From an uncultured Micrococcales bacterium (GTDB lineage: Bacteria > Actinomycetota > Actinomycetes > Actinomycetales > Microbacteriaceae): a stretch of DNA of 5,919 nt. Numbering within the stretch: the first letter of the stretch is position 1; each line of letters opens with the position of its first letter. Shown here in pieces: positions 1 through 5,487 of the stretch. The stretch is taken from NCBI GenBank assembly GCA_903927775.1, contig CAIYOE010000202.1, positions 1-5,919 on the forward strand, written 5' to 3'. The position numbers and the translations under genes are program-made. The notes under the pieces were generated by a model. The model was not told the DNA's origin. It made no database searches and was given only the letters and a program-made list of their open reading frames with translations.

Positions 1-531
1 AAGGGCGAGGACATCACCAACCTCAAGGCCAACAAGTTGGTTAGCCGTGGCGTTGCGTTTGTGCCACAGACCAACAACGTGTTCCCAAGCTTGACCATCC
101 AGGAAAACCTGGAGATGGGTGTCTTCCAGAACCCAAAGAAGTTCCAGGAGCGTTTTGACTTTGTGACCAGCGTCTTCCCAGACCTAGGTAAGCGCCGCGC
201 TCAGAAGGCCGGTTCGCTCTCTGGTGGAGAGCGCCAGATGGTTGCAATGGGGCGCGCATTGATGGTTGACCCATCGGTGCTGCTGCTAGACGAGCCATCG
301 GCCGGGCTTTCCCCAGTGCGCCAGGACGAGGCGTTCCTGCGTGTAAAGGAAGTCAACAAGGCCGGCGTGACCGTGGTGATGGTTGAGCAGAACGCTCGCC
401 GTTGCCTGCAGATTTGCGACCGCGCTTACGTGCTAGACCAAGGCACCGATGCCCACACCGGCACCGGCCGCGAACTGTTGAACGACCCCAAGATGATCGA
501 GCTTTACCTGGGTAACCTAGCCGAACTGTAA
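1..531 (+). CDS. livF: Branched-chain amino acid ABC transporter ATP-binding protein, LivF type (5' truncated by window edge)
   Basis: This is the cytoplasmic ATPase subunit of a LivFGHMJ/K-type importer; it hydrolyses ATP to drive uptake of branched-chain amino acids or related amides and ureas. The frame is open from base 1, so 176 residues are seen of the roughly 235 usual for the family, and the N-terminus with Walker A lies outside the window. Visible in order are the Q-loop (VPQ, visible residue 23), the ABC signature LSGGERQ (73-79), Walker B VLLLDEP (93-99, catalytic Glu 98) and the switch segment VEQN (129-131). Gln replaces the usual H-loop His there, which is normal for LivF and separates it from LivG. 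The C-terminal YLGN segment also fits LivF. The rest of the transporter operon is presumably upstream. The gene converges on a matching binding-protein gene. The family call is firm; the substrate is inferred only. Confidence 0.93.
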   Translation, partial: KGEDITNLKANKLVSRGVAFVPQTNNVFPSLTIQENLEMGVFQNPKKFQERFDFVTSVFPDLGKRRAQKAGSLSGGERQMVAMGRALMVDPSVLLLDEPSAGLSPVRQDEAFLRVKEVNKAGVTVVMVEQNARRCLQICDRAYVLDQGTDAHTGTGRELLNDPKMIELYLGNLAEL

Positions 532-544
532 ACCCAGAACCTGA

Positions 545-580
545 AAATGCCCTCACCGATTGGTGGGGGCATTTCTTTTA
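545..580 (+). terminator. Intrinsic terminator of livF
   Basis: A 13-bp stem (545-557 with 562-574) closes a GATT tetraloop. All pairs are Watson-Crick except one T-G wobble. It begins 13 nt after the livF stop and is followed by a short T-rich tail (575-580). It should end the transporter operon. Confidence 0.85.
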
Positions 581-645
581 CCTAGATGTTTACCTTGCCG
601 GCACTGGTTCAGATCTGCTAACTCTGGCCTCTATGGCTGGCAAAG

Positions 646-680
646 AAAAATCCCCCCGGGCCGAAGCCCGAGGGGATTTT
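646..680 (-). terminator. Intrinsic terminator of the substrate-binding protein gene
   Basis: A 15-bp GC-rich stem (647-661 with 666-680) has one C-A mismatch and a CGAA loop, which reads TTCG on the minus strand. On the minus strand it runs into TTTTTCTTTG. It starts 31 nt after the stop of the binding-protein gene. On the plus strand it also ends in ATTTT, so it may back up the livF terminator. Confidence 0.85.
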
Positions 681-711
681 GAGTGTTTAGAACCTAGGGT
701 TCAAAACCGAC

Positions 712-1968
712 TTACTTGTTACCTGCAACGGTCTTGGTAAGAACGTTTACACCCTTGGTGGTGTAACGGTAGATACCAATGAATGCACCGGTTGGGTCAC
801 CGTTTGCGTCAAACTCAACTGGACCGCTGAAGCCGTCGTAGTTGATCTTCTTGCCGGCCTGTAGAGCCTTTAGGCCAGCTGCAAAGCTGGTTACGTTGAC
901 CTTGCCAGCGCCTGCTAGCGAGATGTTGGTGATCTGGCTCTTGATGCCAGCACCGGTTGCCTTGCCCGAAGCCTGTGCGGCTAGAGCAAGAAGGTTCACT
1001 GCGTCGTACGACTCAGCTGCATAGGTGAAGTCCTTTAGAACTGCGCCGTTGTGTAGCTTTGCGTACTTGGCCTTTAGGCGTGCCTTGAATGCAGCTGGTG
1101 CGTCTGCACCTGGGATGGTTCCCTGAGCACCGGCTAGGTACGAAGCGAACGATTCCTTGCTGTAGTCGATGGTGTTTCCGTCGACTAGGTAGACGTTTCC
1201 ACCTGGGAAGCCTGCAGCCTTAAGAGCTGGAAGCGCCTTCTTGGTCTCGTCGTAGGAAATGATTAGAACGGCGTCGTAGTTTCCTGCAACGATGTCCGAA
1301 GCGGTCGAACCGAAGTTGGTCTCGCCCTCAGTGAACGAGAACTCCTTCACCATGGCGCCAGCCTTGGTTAGGGTGCTCTTTGCAACTGCCTCAAGACCGG
1401 TTCCGTACGAGTTGTTCGCGTAAAGGATTGCCACGTTCTGTGCACCGTCCTGAAGGATCTGGCTTGCAGCAATGCGTCCCTGTAGGTTGTCGCTTGGAGC
1501 GGTACGGAAGTAGTATCCGCCGTCTGCCCAAGTGGTAAGGCTTGGCGAGGTGTTCGATGGCGAGATCTCAACGATCTTTGCACCGGTGATGGCGTTGATG
1601 ATGTTCTTGGTTACACCCGAAGCTGCTGCACCTAGAACTGCATCGGTACCCGAAGCGATTGCTGCGGTTGCCGACTGGGTCGAAACTGCAAGGTTGGTGC
1701 CGTCGCCGGAGTCCTTCCAGTCGATGACTACCTTGTTACCAAGAACGCCACCGGCGGCGTTGATGTCGTCAACGGCTAGCGCTGCGCCGGCCTCCATTGG
1801 TGGGTAAAGGAATGCCAGCGAGCCAGTTAGAGGCAAGATGCTGGTGATCTTTAGGGTCTTGTCAGCGGCGCCAGCTGCGTTAGCAGGCATCGAGACACCG
1901 ATTGCGAGGCTAGCGGCAGCAACAAATGCTACTCCTGCTACAACCTTGCGGATTGAGGCGTTGCTCAT
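712..1968 (-). CDS. LivJ/LivK-type extracellular substrate-binding protein of a branched-chain amino acid ABC transporter
   Basis: This 418-residue protein belongs to the type I periplasmic-binding-protein superfamily (Peripla_BP_6 / LivJ-LivK group) and captures the solute for the Liv-type permease. Residues 1-31 form a Sec signal peptide: basic RK at 7-8, a hydrophobic core at about 9-26, and an ANA cleavage site at 29-31. The mature part opens with a beta strand and an ILPLTG segment typical of the family. It continues with GAAASG and SPSNTSPS ligand-cleft segments and the TAPSDNLQG hinge region. There is no lipobox cysteine and no cysteine anywhere in the protein, which is unusual for a binding protein in a monoderm. 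The ATG start follows AAGGAG with 6 nt spacing. It converges on livF and is probably its partner. The ligand could be Leu/Ile/Val, short amides or urea; the sequence does not decide this. Confidence 0.92.
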   Translation of the reverse strand: MSNASIRKVVAGVAFVAAASLAIGVSMPANAAGAADKTLKITSILPLTGSLAFLYPPMEAGAALAVDDINAAGGVLGNKVVIDWKDSGDGTNLAVSTQSATAAIASGTDAVLGAAASGVTKNIINAITGAKIVEISPSNTSPSLTTWADGGYYFRTAPSDNLQGRIAASQILQDGAQNVAILYANNSYGTGLEAVAKSTLTKAGAMVKEFSFTEGETNFGSTASDIVAGNYDAVLIISYDETKKALPALKAAGFPGGNVYLVDGNTIDYSKESFASYLAGAQGTIPGADAPAAFKARLKAKYAKLHNGAVLKDFTYAAESYDAVNLLALAAQASGKATGAGIKSQITNISLAGAGKVNVTSFAAGLKALQAGKKINYDGFSGPVEFDANGDPTGAFIGIYRYTTKGVNVLTKTVAGNK

Positions 1969-2086
1969 TTATAACTCCTTGATTAGTATGCGACCGCACC
2001 AATGCGAACGCGTATTCACAAGTTTATGGCTTTGGCTACCCAGCAACAGGGGAAGAATACACAGAATGTAACAAAGGCTTAACACT
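1969..2086 (-). promoter_or_regulatory. Leader of the binding-protein gene with Shine-Dalgarno and a direct repeat
   Basis: This 118-nt gap lies between rarD and the binding-protein gene. It carries a strong Shine-Dalgarno (minus-strand AAGGAG, 1975-1980). A 10-nt direct repeat differs at one position (ATGCGACCGC at 1988-1997, ATGCGAACGC at 2002-2011, 14-nt period) and could be an operator. I find no hairpin-plus-T terminator after rarD. The best sigma70-like pair on the minus strand is TTAAGC (2077-2082), a 17-nt spacer, then TATTCT, but it is weak, so the promoter is unassigned. Confidence 0.4.
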
Positions 2087-3016
2087 TCAAACGCTTTGAG
2101 CGAAATTCCTTCTTTTTCGGCTCTTTTCAGCGCTTTTTCGCCAGACATCGACCGATAGCGCAGCCAAACCAAGCCAAACTAAAACGAATCCGAACCATCG
2201 CGCAACAGGCATTTCTTCGTGGAAATAGGTCAGCGCCAGTATGAACTGAATGGTTGGCGTGAGGTATTGCATAAAGCCCACCATGCTAAGCGGCAGGTGT
2301 TTGGCTGCCGAGCCAAATAGGATCAGCGGAATCGCGGTGAAGAAACCAAACAGAACCAGGCCAAGCCAACTCCAGGTTCCAGACTCTCCGATATTCAGAC
2401 CGCTGGTGTTCGCCACCACAATCCCTTGTATTAACGCAACCGGCACCAGCAACCCGGTCTCCACCGAGTAGCCGGTTAGCGGCGAAACCGTGCCGCCCAA
2501 ACGAGACTTGACCAAACCGTAGAATGCAAAAGTGAAGGCCAGCGTCAGCGCCAAAAATGGCACGTGGCCGTAGTCGAAAGTCAGAATCAAAACAGCGATG
2601 GTTCCCAGACTCACCGCGACCCATTGCAGGCGTCGCAGTTTCTCTTTTTGGAAAATCACGGCCAACACAATGGTCACCAGCGGGTTTATGAAATACCCCA
2701 GCGATGATTCCACGATGTGCCCGCCGGCAACCCCAATTACGTAGACCTGCCAGTTCACGTAGATCAAAGCAGAGCACAGGGCTAACAGCGCGAAACTGCG
2801 ACGATTTTTGACCACCGCGACGACCTGCGGCCAGGATTTGGTAGCGGTCAGCAAAATGACCGCAAGCAGCATGCCAAAAATGATTCGCCAAACCACAACT
2901 TCGAATGGGTTAGCGAAGCTCAGCGAGCGAATGAAAATGGGAAAGCTTCCCCAGATTAGGTAGGCGGTGAAACCGAAACCCAAACCCTTGGAAAGACTCT
3001 TGGTGGATTCACTCAT
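2087..3016 (-). CDS. rarD: RarD / EamA-family drug/metabolite-type membrane transporter
   Basis: This 309-residue integral membrane protein is of the drug/metabolite transporter superfamily, close in length to the RarD group (about 296 residues in E. coli). It has about ten hydrophobic helices in two EamA halves. Group hallmarks are visible: AYLIWGSFPIF in helix 1, a conserved WR after helix 2, ESSLGYFINPLV at the end of the first half, AFTFAFYGLVKSRLG in the middle, and GFMQYLTPTIQFILAL in the second half. The C-terminus is a basic cytoplasmic tail with a KSRKRR cluster. The substrate is unknown; the historical link to chloramphenicol sensitivity is not evidence here. The ATG at 3014-3016 lies about 22 nt from the end of the groES terminator and has only a weak purine-rich site ahead of it, so expression may be low or partly by read-through from groES. 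It favours CTG and TTG leucine codons, unlike its neighbours. Confidence 0.9.
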   Translation of the reverse strand: MSESTKSLSKGLGFGFTAYLIWGSFPIFIRSLSFANPFEVVVWRIIFGMLLAVILLTATKSWPQVVAVVKNRRSFALLALCSALIYVNWQVYVIGVAGGHIVESSLGYFINPLVTIVLAVIFQKEKLRRLQWVAVSLGTIAVLILTFDYGHVPFLALTLAFTFAFYGLVKSRLGGTVSPLTGYSVETGLLVPVALIQGIVVANTSGLNIGESGTWSWLGLVLFGFFTAIPLILFGSAAKHLPLSMVGFMQYLTPTIQFILALTYFHEEMPVARWFGFVLVWLGLAALSVDVWRKSAEKSRKRRNFAQSV

Positions 3017-3035
3017 TGGTTCAGCCTATTCCAGA

Positions 3036-3076
3036 TAAAGGAAAACCCCGGCCTGCCACATGGGCAGACCGGGGTT
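3036..3076 (-). terminator. Intrinsic terminator of groES
   Basis: An 8-bp outer stem (3044-3051 with 3069-3076) and a 5-bp inner stem (3053-3057 with 3063-3067) are separated by one C-A mismatch and close a 5-nt loop. On the minus strand it runs into TTTTCCTTTA. It begins 13 nt after the groES stop and separates groES from rarD. Confidence 0.87.
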
Positions 3077-3089
3077 CAAAGGATTGGTT

Positions 3090-3389
3090 TTAGCGAACTA
3101 CGATCGCTAGCACGTCGCGTGCGCTCAGCACGAGGAACTCCTCGCCGCCAAACTTTAGCTCGGTACCGCCGTACTTGCTAAAGATCACCTTGTCGCCAAC
3201 GGCTACGTCTAGTGGAACACGGTTTCCGTTGTCATCGATGCGGCCTGGGCCTACTGCGATGACCTCCGCCTCCTGTGGCTTCTCTTTGGTGGCGGTGTCT
3301 GGAATTACCAGACCCGACGCGGTGACCTGCTCGGCTGCCATTGGGCGAACTACGATGCGATCTTCTAGTGGCTTAATGTTTACCGACAC
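3090..3389 (-). CDS. groES: Co-chaperonin GroES (10 kDa chaperonin)
   Basis: GroES forms the seven-subunit lid of the GroEL folding chamber in the cytoplasm. The protein is 99 residues and full length. It shows the N-terminal [10 protein letters not shown] strand, the mobile-loop region around [11 protein letters not shown] (23-33) with the hydrophobic GroEL-binding triplet, the [15 protein letters not shown] roof segment (36-50), [14 protein letters not shown] (64-77), and the C-terminal [10 protein letters not shown]. The frame stays open upstream to 3503, but I place the start at GTG 3387-3389. It gives the canonical MSVxIKPLED N-terminus and follows an AGAGG Shine-Dalgarno (3396-3400) by 6 nt. 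Transcription comes from a CIRCE-controlled promoter, so HrcA repression and heat induction are expected. It is the only gene of its transcript; no groEL follows, so GroEL must be encoded elsewhere. Confidence 0.97.
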   Translation of the reverse strand: MSVNIKPLEDRIVVRPMAAEQVTASGLVIPDTATKEKPQEAEVIAVGPGRIDDNGNRVPLDVAVGDKVIFSKYGGTELKFGGEEFLVLSARDVLAIVVR

Positions 3390-3430
3390 GTTGAACCTCT
3401 TCTTTGTGAAAAACGGGGGTTGCGTTCTCG

Positions 3431-3459
3431 ATATTAGCACTCTCCTAAGGTGAGTGCTA
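3431..3459 (-). promoter_or_regulatory. groES promoter overlapping CIRCE
   Basis: On the minus strand a TAATAT -10 (3431-3436) stands 17 nt from TAGCAC (3454-3459), which occupies the -35 position. The operator therefore covers the core promoter, as expected for direct HrcA repression. The implied leader before the groES GTG is about 35 nt. Confidence 0.7.
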
Positions 3460-3460
3460 G
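3434..3460. promoter_or_regulatory. CIRCE operator (HrcA binding site)
   Basis: An inverted repeat of TTAGCACTC (3434-3442), nine spacer bases (3443-3451) and GAGTGCTAG (3452-3460) matches the CIRCE consensus TTAGCACTC-N9-GAGTGCTAA at 17 of 18 arm positions. HrcA binds this element and represses groES/groEL and dnaK operons at normal temperature. It lies 45 nt upstream of the groES start and between that gene and the divergent methyltransferase. Confidence 0.96.
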
Positions 3461-3501
3461 TTACGGACTTGTCAGTGAACCCGTTTGCTAGCCTTGAGCC
3501 C

Positions 3502-4722
3502 ATGGACCGCCAAGACTTTGTATCGCTGATGAGCCCGGAGGGCCAGCAGTTGCTGGGCGAGGTGGACTACCAGTCCAAAACCGATCTGGTCAAGCTGGTC
3601 AGCGGGCTTCGGGCTAAGGGCCACGACGCAGCGTTAGTCGCTGCGGTGCTAACCCAGGCAAAGCTAAGACACCGGGCTGCCGTCAAGTTCGGCGAGTTTG
3701 CCAAACGCATGCTGTTCACCGAGCCCGGCCTCGAACAGGCCAGTCGCTTATCCGTAGCCGCCCTTCACTCCGGCCGCTTTCGTGCGGCGCAGGTAAAAGT
3801 GGTTGCAGACCTGGGATGCGGAATCGGAGCGGAATCACTAAGTTTCGCAGCGGCCGGCATCGATGTGGCTGCCTTCGAGATCGACGAAGTCACCGCCGCC
3901 TTGGCGACCTACAACCTGTTGCCTTTTGAGAACGCTCGAGTGGAACTGGCCGATGTGACCCAGCTGGATCTAAAAGCTTTCGACGCACTGTTTTTTGATC
4001 CGGCACGACGCGAACTCACGGGGGCGGCCCGCGCCCAAGCGGTTCGTAAGTTCGACCCCAGCGCCTTCAGCCCAAACTTTGAATGGGTGGTCGAGCAGTG
4101 CGAGGCGGGGCATGTGAAGGCTGCCGGCATCAAGGTTGGTCCTGGTCATCCTCACGAGGGAATCCCAGACTCCGCGGAAGCCCAGTGGGTCAGCGTCAAT
4201 GGCGACCTAGTGGAACTTGGCCTTTGGTTTGGCGCGGCCGCCAGACCGGGCGTAAAGCGCGCGGCGTTGCTGCTTGAAACCGGCATCGATGGCACAATCA
4301 CCAAGCACGAGCTCACCAGCAATTCCACCGCCATGACCTATGCACCGCTTGGCGGGCTTGCGGAATACGTATTCGAGCCGGACAACGCCGTGGTTCGAAG
4401 CCACTTGATTCACGTGCTTGCCGAGCAAACGGGAACGCACAGTTTTAGCACCGAGATCGCTTATCTGACCGGCAGCAAACCTTTGGAGAATCCTTGGCTC
4501 AAGGGCTATCGAGTTTTGGAAAACCTGGCCTTCGACCGAAAGAAACTCAAGGCTCGCATCCGAGAACTAGAAATCGGTGTCCTTGAGATCAAAAAGAGGG
4601 GAGCTGACATCGTTCCGGAGCAGCTACGCAAGGAATTGGCTCCCAAGGGTAAAAATTCGGCAACTTTGATAGTGACTCGGGTTGGCGAGGCTCACAGGGT
4701 GCTGATCTGCCAGCCAATCTAG
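3502..4722 (+). CDS. Class I SAM-dependent methyltransferase with THUMP-like C-terminal domain
   Basis: This is a probable RNA methyltransferase, 406 residues from the ATG at 3502. The N-terminal helical part (about 1-95) resembles actinobacterial homologues ([37 protein letters not shown]). The Rossmann fold follows with motif [12 protein letters not shown] (102-112), an acidic FEID at the end of strand 2 (125-128), and a motif IV position reading FFDPARR (164-170). The last 60 residues (about 347-406) match the THUMP-like domain, with a GVLEIKKRG segment and a [10 protein letters not shown] strand, suggesting an RNA substrate. The target base is unknown. The start is uncertain: GTG 3454 (422 residues) lies inside CIRCE and GTG 3475 is also in frame, and none has a good Shine-Dalgarno. 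ATG 3502 is preferred because homologue-like sequence begins there. The gene diverges from groES. Confidence 0.85.
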   Translation: MDRQDFVSLMSPEGQQLLGEVDYQSKTDLVKLVSGLRAKGHDAALVAAVLTQAKLRHRAAVKFGEFAKRMLFTEPGLEQASRLSVAALHSGRFRAAQVKVVADLGCGIGAESLSFAAAGIDVAAFEIDEVTAALATYNLLPFENARVELADVTQLDLKAFDALFFDPARRELTGAARAQAVRKFDPSAFSPNFEWVVEQCEAGHVKAAGIKVGPGHPHEGIPDSAEAQWVSVNGDLVELGLWFGAAARPGVKRAALLLETGIDGTITKHELTSNSTAMTYAPLGGLAEYVFEPDNAVVRSHLIHVLAEQTGTHSFSTEIAYLTGSKPLENPWLKGYRVLENLAFDRKKLKARIRELEIGVLEIKKRGADIVPEQLRKELAPKGKNSATLIVTRVGEAHRVLICQPI

Positions 4723-4731
4723 GTTGGTAGA

Positions 4732-4795
4732 CCAAACCCCAAGGTGGCCAAAGCCCCAAAGTCGTCCAAAACCGACTCCCCCCAAAACCCCAAAG
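4732..4795 (+). repeat. Degenerate C/A-rich repeat tract in the methyltransferase 3' region
   Basis: Four units beginning CCAAA occur at 4732, 4748, 4766 and 4782 (spacings 16, 18 and 16 nt). Three extend to a CCAAA(R)CCCCAA(A)G-like core, ending at 4743, 4761 and 4795. From 4731 to 4800 the strand is 41% C, 39% A, 14% G and 6% T by hand count. On the plus strand it resembles a C-rich, G-poor Rho-loading segment. On the minus strand it has four G-tracts of 4 or more. No coding function is seen. Confidence 0.55.
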
Positions 4796-4799
4796 AACG

Positions 4800-4839
4800 A
4801 ACAAAACCCGCCGGGGCACAATCCGGCGGGTCTTGTTTT
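4800..4839. terminator. Bidirectional intrinsic terminator between the methyltransferase and DUF4190 genes
   Basis: A long stem (4800-4814 with 4823-4837) has one A-C mismatch and an 8-nt loop (4815-4822). On the plus strand it ends in TTGTTTTC, and on the minus strand the complementary arm continues TTTTGTTCGTTC. It can serve both converging genes: 77 nt past the methyltransferase stop and about 40 nt past the DUF4190 gene stop. Confidence 0.85.
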
Positions 4840-4877
4840 CTTGGTTTGAAGGAGAGATTCCAAGAAGTCTTTTTGGG

Positions 4878-5354
4878 TTAGTTGCCCATCATTCCGTTGC
4901 CTGGGTTTACCTGGATCTGGCCGTTCATGCCGCCACCAAAGTTGCCGCCCTGCATGTCATCTGGGCCACCAAAGCCCTGACCACCAAAGGCTGGGCCACC
5001 AAAGTGGTTGCCGCCCATTCCGTTGCCGCGAATAAAGTGCTCGCCTCCAACGAACCCGCGAAGCACTAGAAGTCCGCCAAGGATTGCCCAGAGTAGGGAC
5101 CCGGCGATGTAAAGGTAACCCAGAATCAGACCAGCGATTGCCAGTCCGCGGCCCTTTTCGCCGCTGCGCTTGATCTGAGCCAAAGCGATGTGGCCGGTGA
5201 TGATGCCGGCAACCGAACCCACCCAGCTGACTGCGCTGGCGAGCGAAACAACTGCGAGGGTGTTCAGCTTGGTGTAATCAAACTTGGCTGGTGCTGCTGG
5301 AGTTTCTACGTGAACAACTTCTGGGGTTGCTTCGGTGGTCTTCTTGTCGGACAT
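4878..5354 (-). CDS. DUF4190-domain two-helix membrane protein with Gly/Phe-rich tail
   Basis: A 158-residue protein of unknown function. Residues 1-29 are polar and rich in Thr, Pro and Ala. Residues 30-98 carry the DUF4190 pattern: LNTLAVVSLASAV starts helix 1 (about 32-54), then GHIALAQIKRSGEKGRGLAIAG (54-75) forms the conserved basic loop, then helix 2 (about 71-98). The tail (100-158) is almost all Gly, Asn, Met, Phe and Gln with repeated FGG units at 118, 123, 128 and 139. By the positive-inside rule the KRSGEKGRG loop should be cytoplasmic, placing both termini outside; this is inference. Many DUF4190 proteins instead carry a Pro/Gly-rich segment at the N-terminus. The ATG follows an AGGAG Shine-Dalgarno by about 7 nt and a plausible sigma70 promoter. 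It is separate from tsaD, 133 nt upstream. Confidence 0.85.
   Translation of the reverse strand: MSDKKTTEATPEVVHVETPAAPAKFDYTKLNTLAVVSLASAVSWVGSVAGIITGHIALAQIKRSGEKGRGLAIAGLILGYLYIAGSLLWAILGGLLVLRGFVGGEHFIRGNGMGGNHFGGPAFGGQGFGGPDDMQGGNFGGGMNGQIQVNPGNGMMGN
4961..5005 (-). repeat. 15-bp tandem repeat coding for FGG pentads
   Basis: Three imperfect units with the shared core CCACCAAAG at 4966, 4981 and 4996 repeat with exact 15-bp period, and a fourth core lies out of register at 4933. In the minus-strand reading they encode five-residue units FGGPA, FGGQG and FGGPD in the tail of the DUF4190 protein. Such a tract could change length by slippage without breaking the frame. Confidence 0.65.
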
Positions 5355-5392
5355 TTCTGGCTCCTGTTTTTAGGTCTCGGCCGGTTGGCTCT

Positions 5393-5422
5393 CTTATAGA
5401 AGACCAGATAATGCTGAGTCGA
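5393..5422 (-). promoter_or_regulatory. Predicted promoter of the DUF4190 gene
   Basis: On the minus strand, TCGACT (5417-5422) and TATAAG (5393-5398) are spaced by 18 nt, giving a reasonable sigma70-like pair. Transcription would begin near 5386 with a leader of about 30 nt that carries the AGGAG ribosome site (5361-5365). This supports transcription separate from tsaD, although no intrinsic terminator is visible after tsaD. Confidence 0.5.
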
Positions 5423-5487
5423 TGCTGTATTTAGCCTGACAGTTTCCTGAGAATCAAAATGCCAGCTCGCCGAGTAATGTGCCCTAT

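Noticed and set aside
385..396. Missing H-loop histidine in the LivF-type ATPase (VEQN)
   Set aside because: Gln at this place is normal for LivF, so it is not a defect.
1969..2172. 67-residue minus-strand frame between rarD and the binding-protein gene
   Set aside because: It overlaps the 3' end of rarD in another frame, has no ribosome site or recognisable domain, and includes the regulatory leader.
2286..2891. 201-residue minus-strand frame inside rarD
   Set aside because: The composition is rich in Arg, Cys, His and Gly with no domain, as expected for a frame shadow of rarD.
3454..3501. GTG 3454 start for the methyltransferase
   Set aside because: It lies inside CIRCE, and the extra 16 residues do not look like the family N-terminus. 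ATG 3502 or GTG 3475 is more likely, although none has a strong ribosome site.
3390..3503. Upstream extension of the groES frame to an ATG at 3503 (137 residues)
   Set aside because: It would run through the CIRCE operator and the promoter, and GroES has a canonical N-terminus at GTG 3389 with a good Shine-Dalgarno.
4721..4738. TTGGT-AG-ACCAA palindrome after the methyltransferase stop
   Set aside because: The two-base gap cannot form a hairpin loop, and the sequence is better explained as part of the C/A-rich tract.
4589..5069. Open frames across the methyltransferase end, terminator and DUF4190 tail
   Set aside because: They cross a terminator hairpin and mirror the repeat and Gly-rich coding sequence; no domain or ribosome site supports them.
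5411..5440. Short CAGCAT direct repeat in the DUF4190 promoter region
   Set aside because: Two six-base copies 11 nt apart are within chance expectation and have no symmetry.
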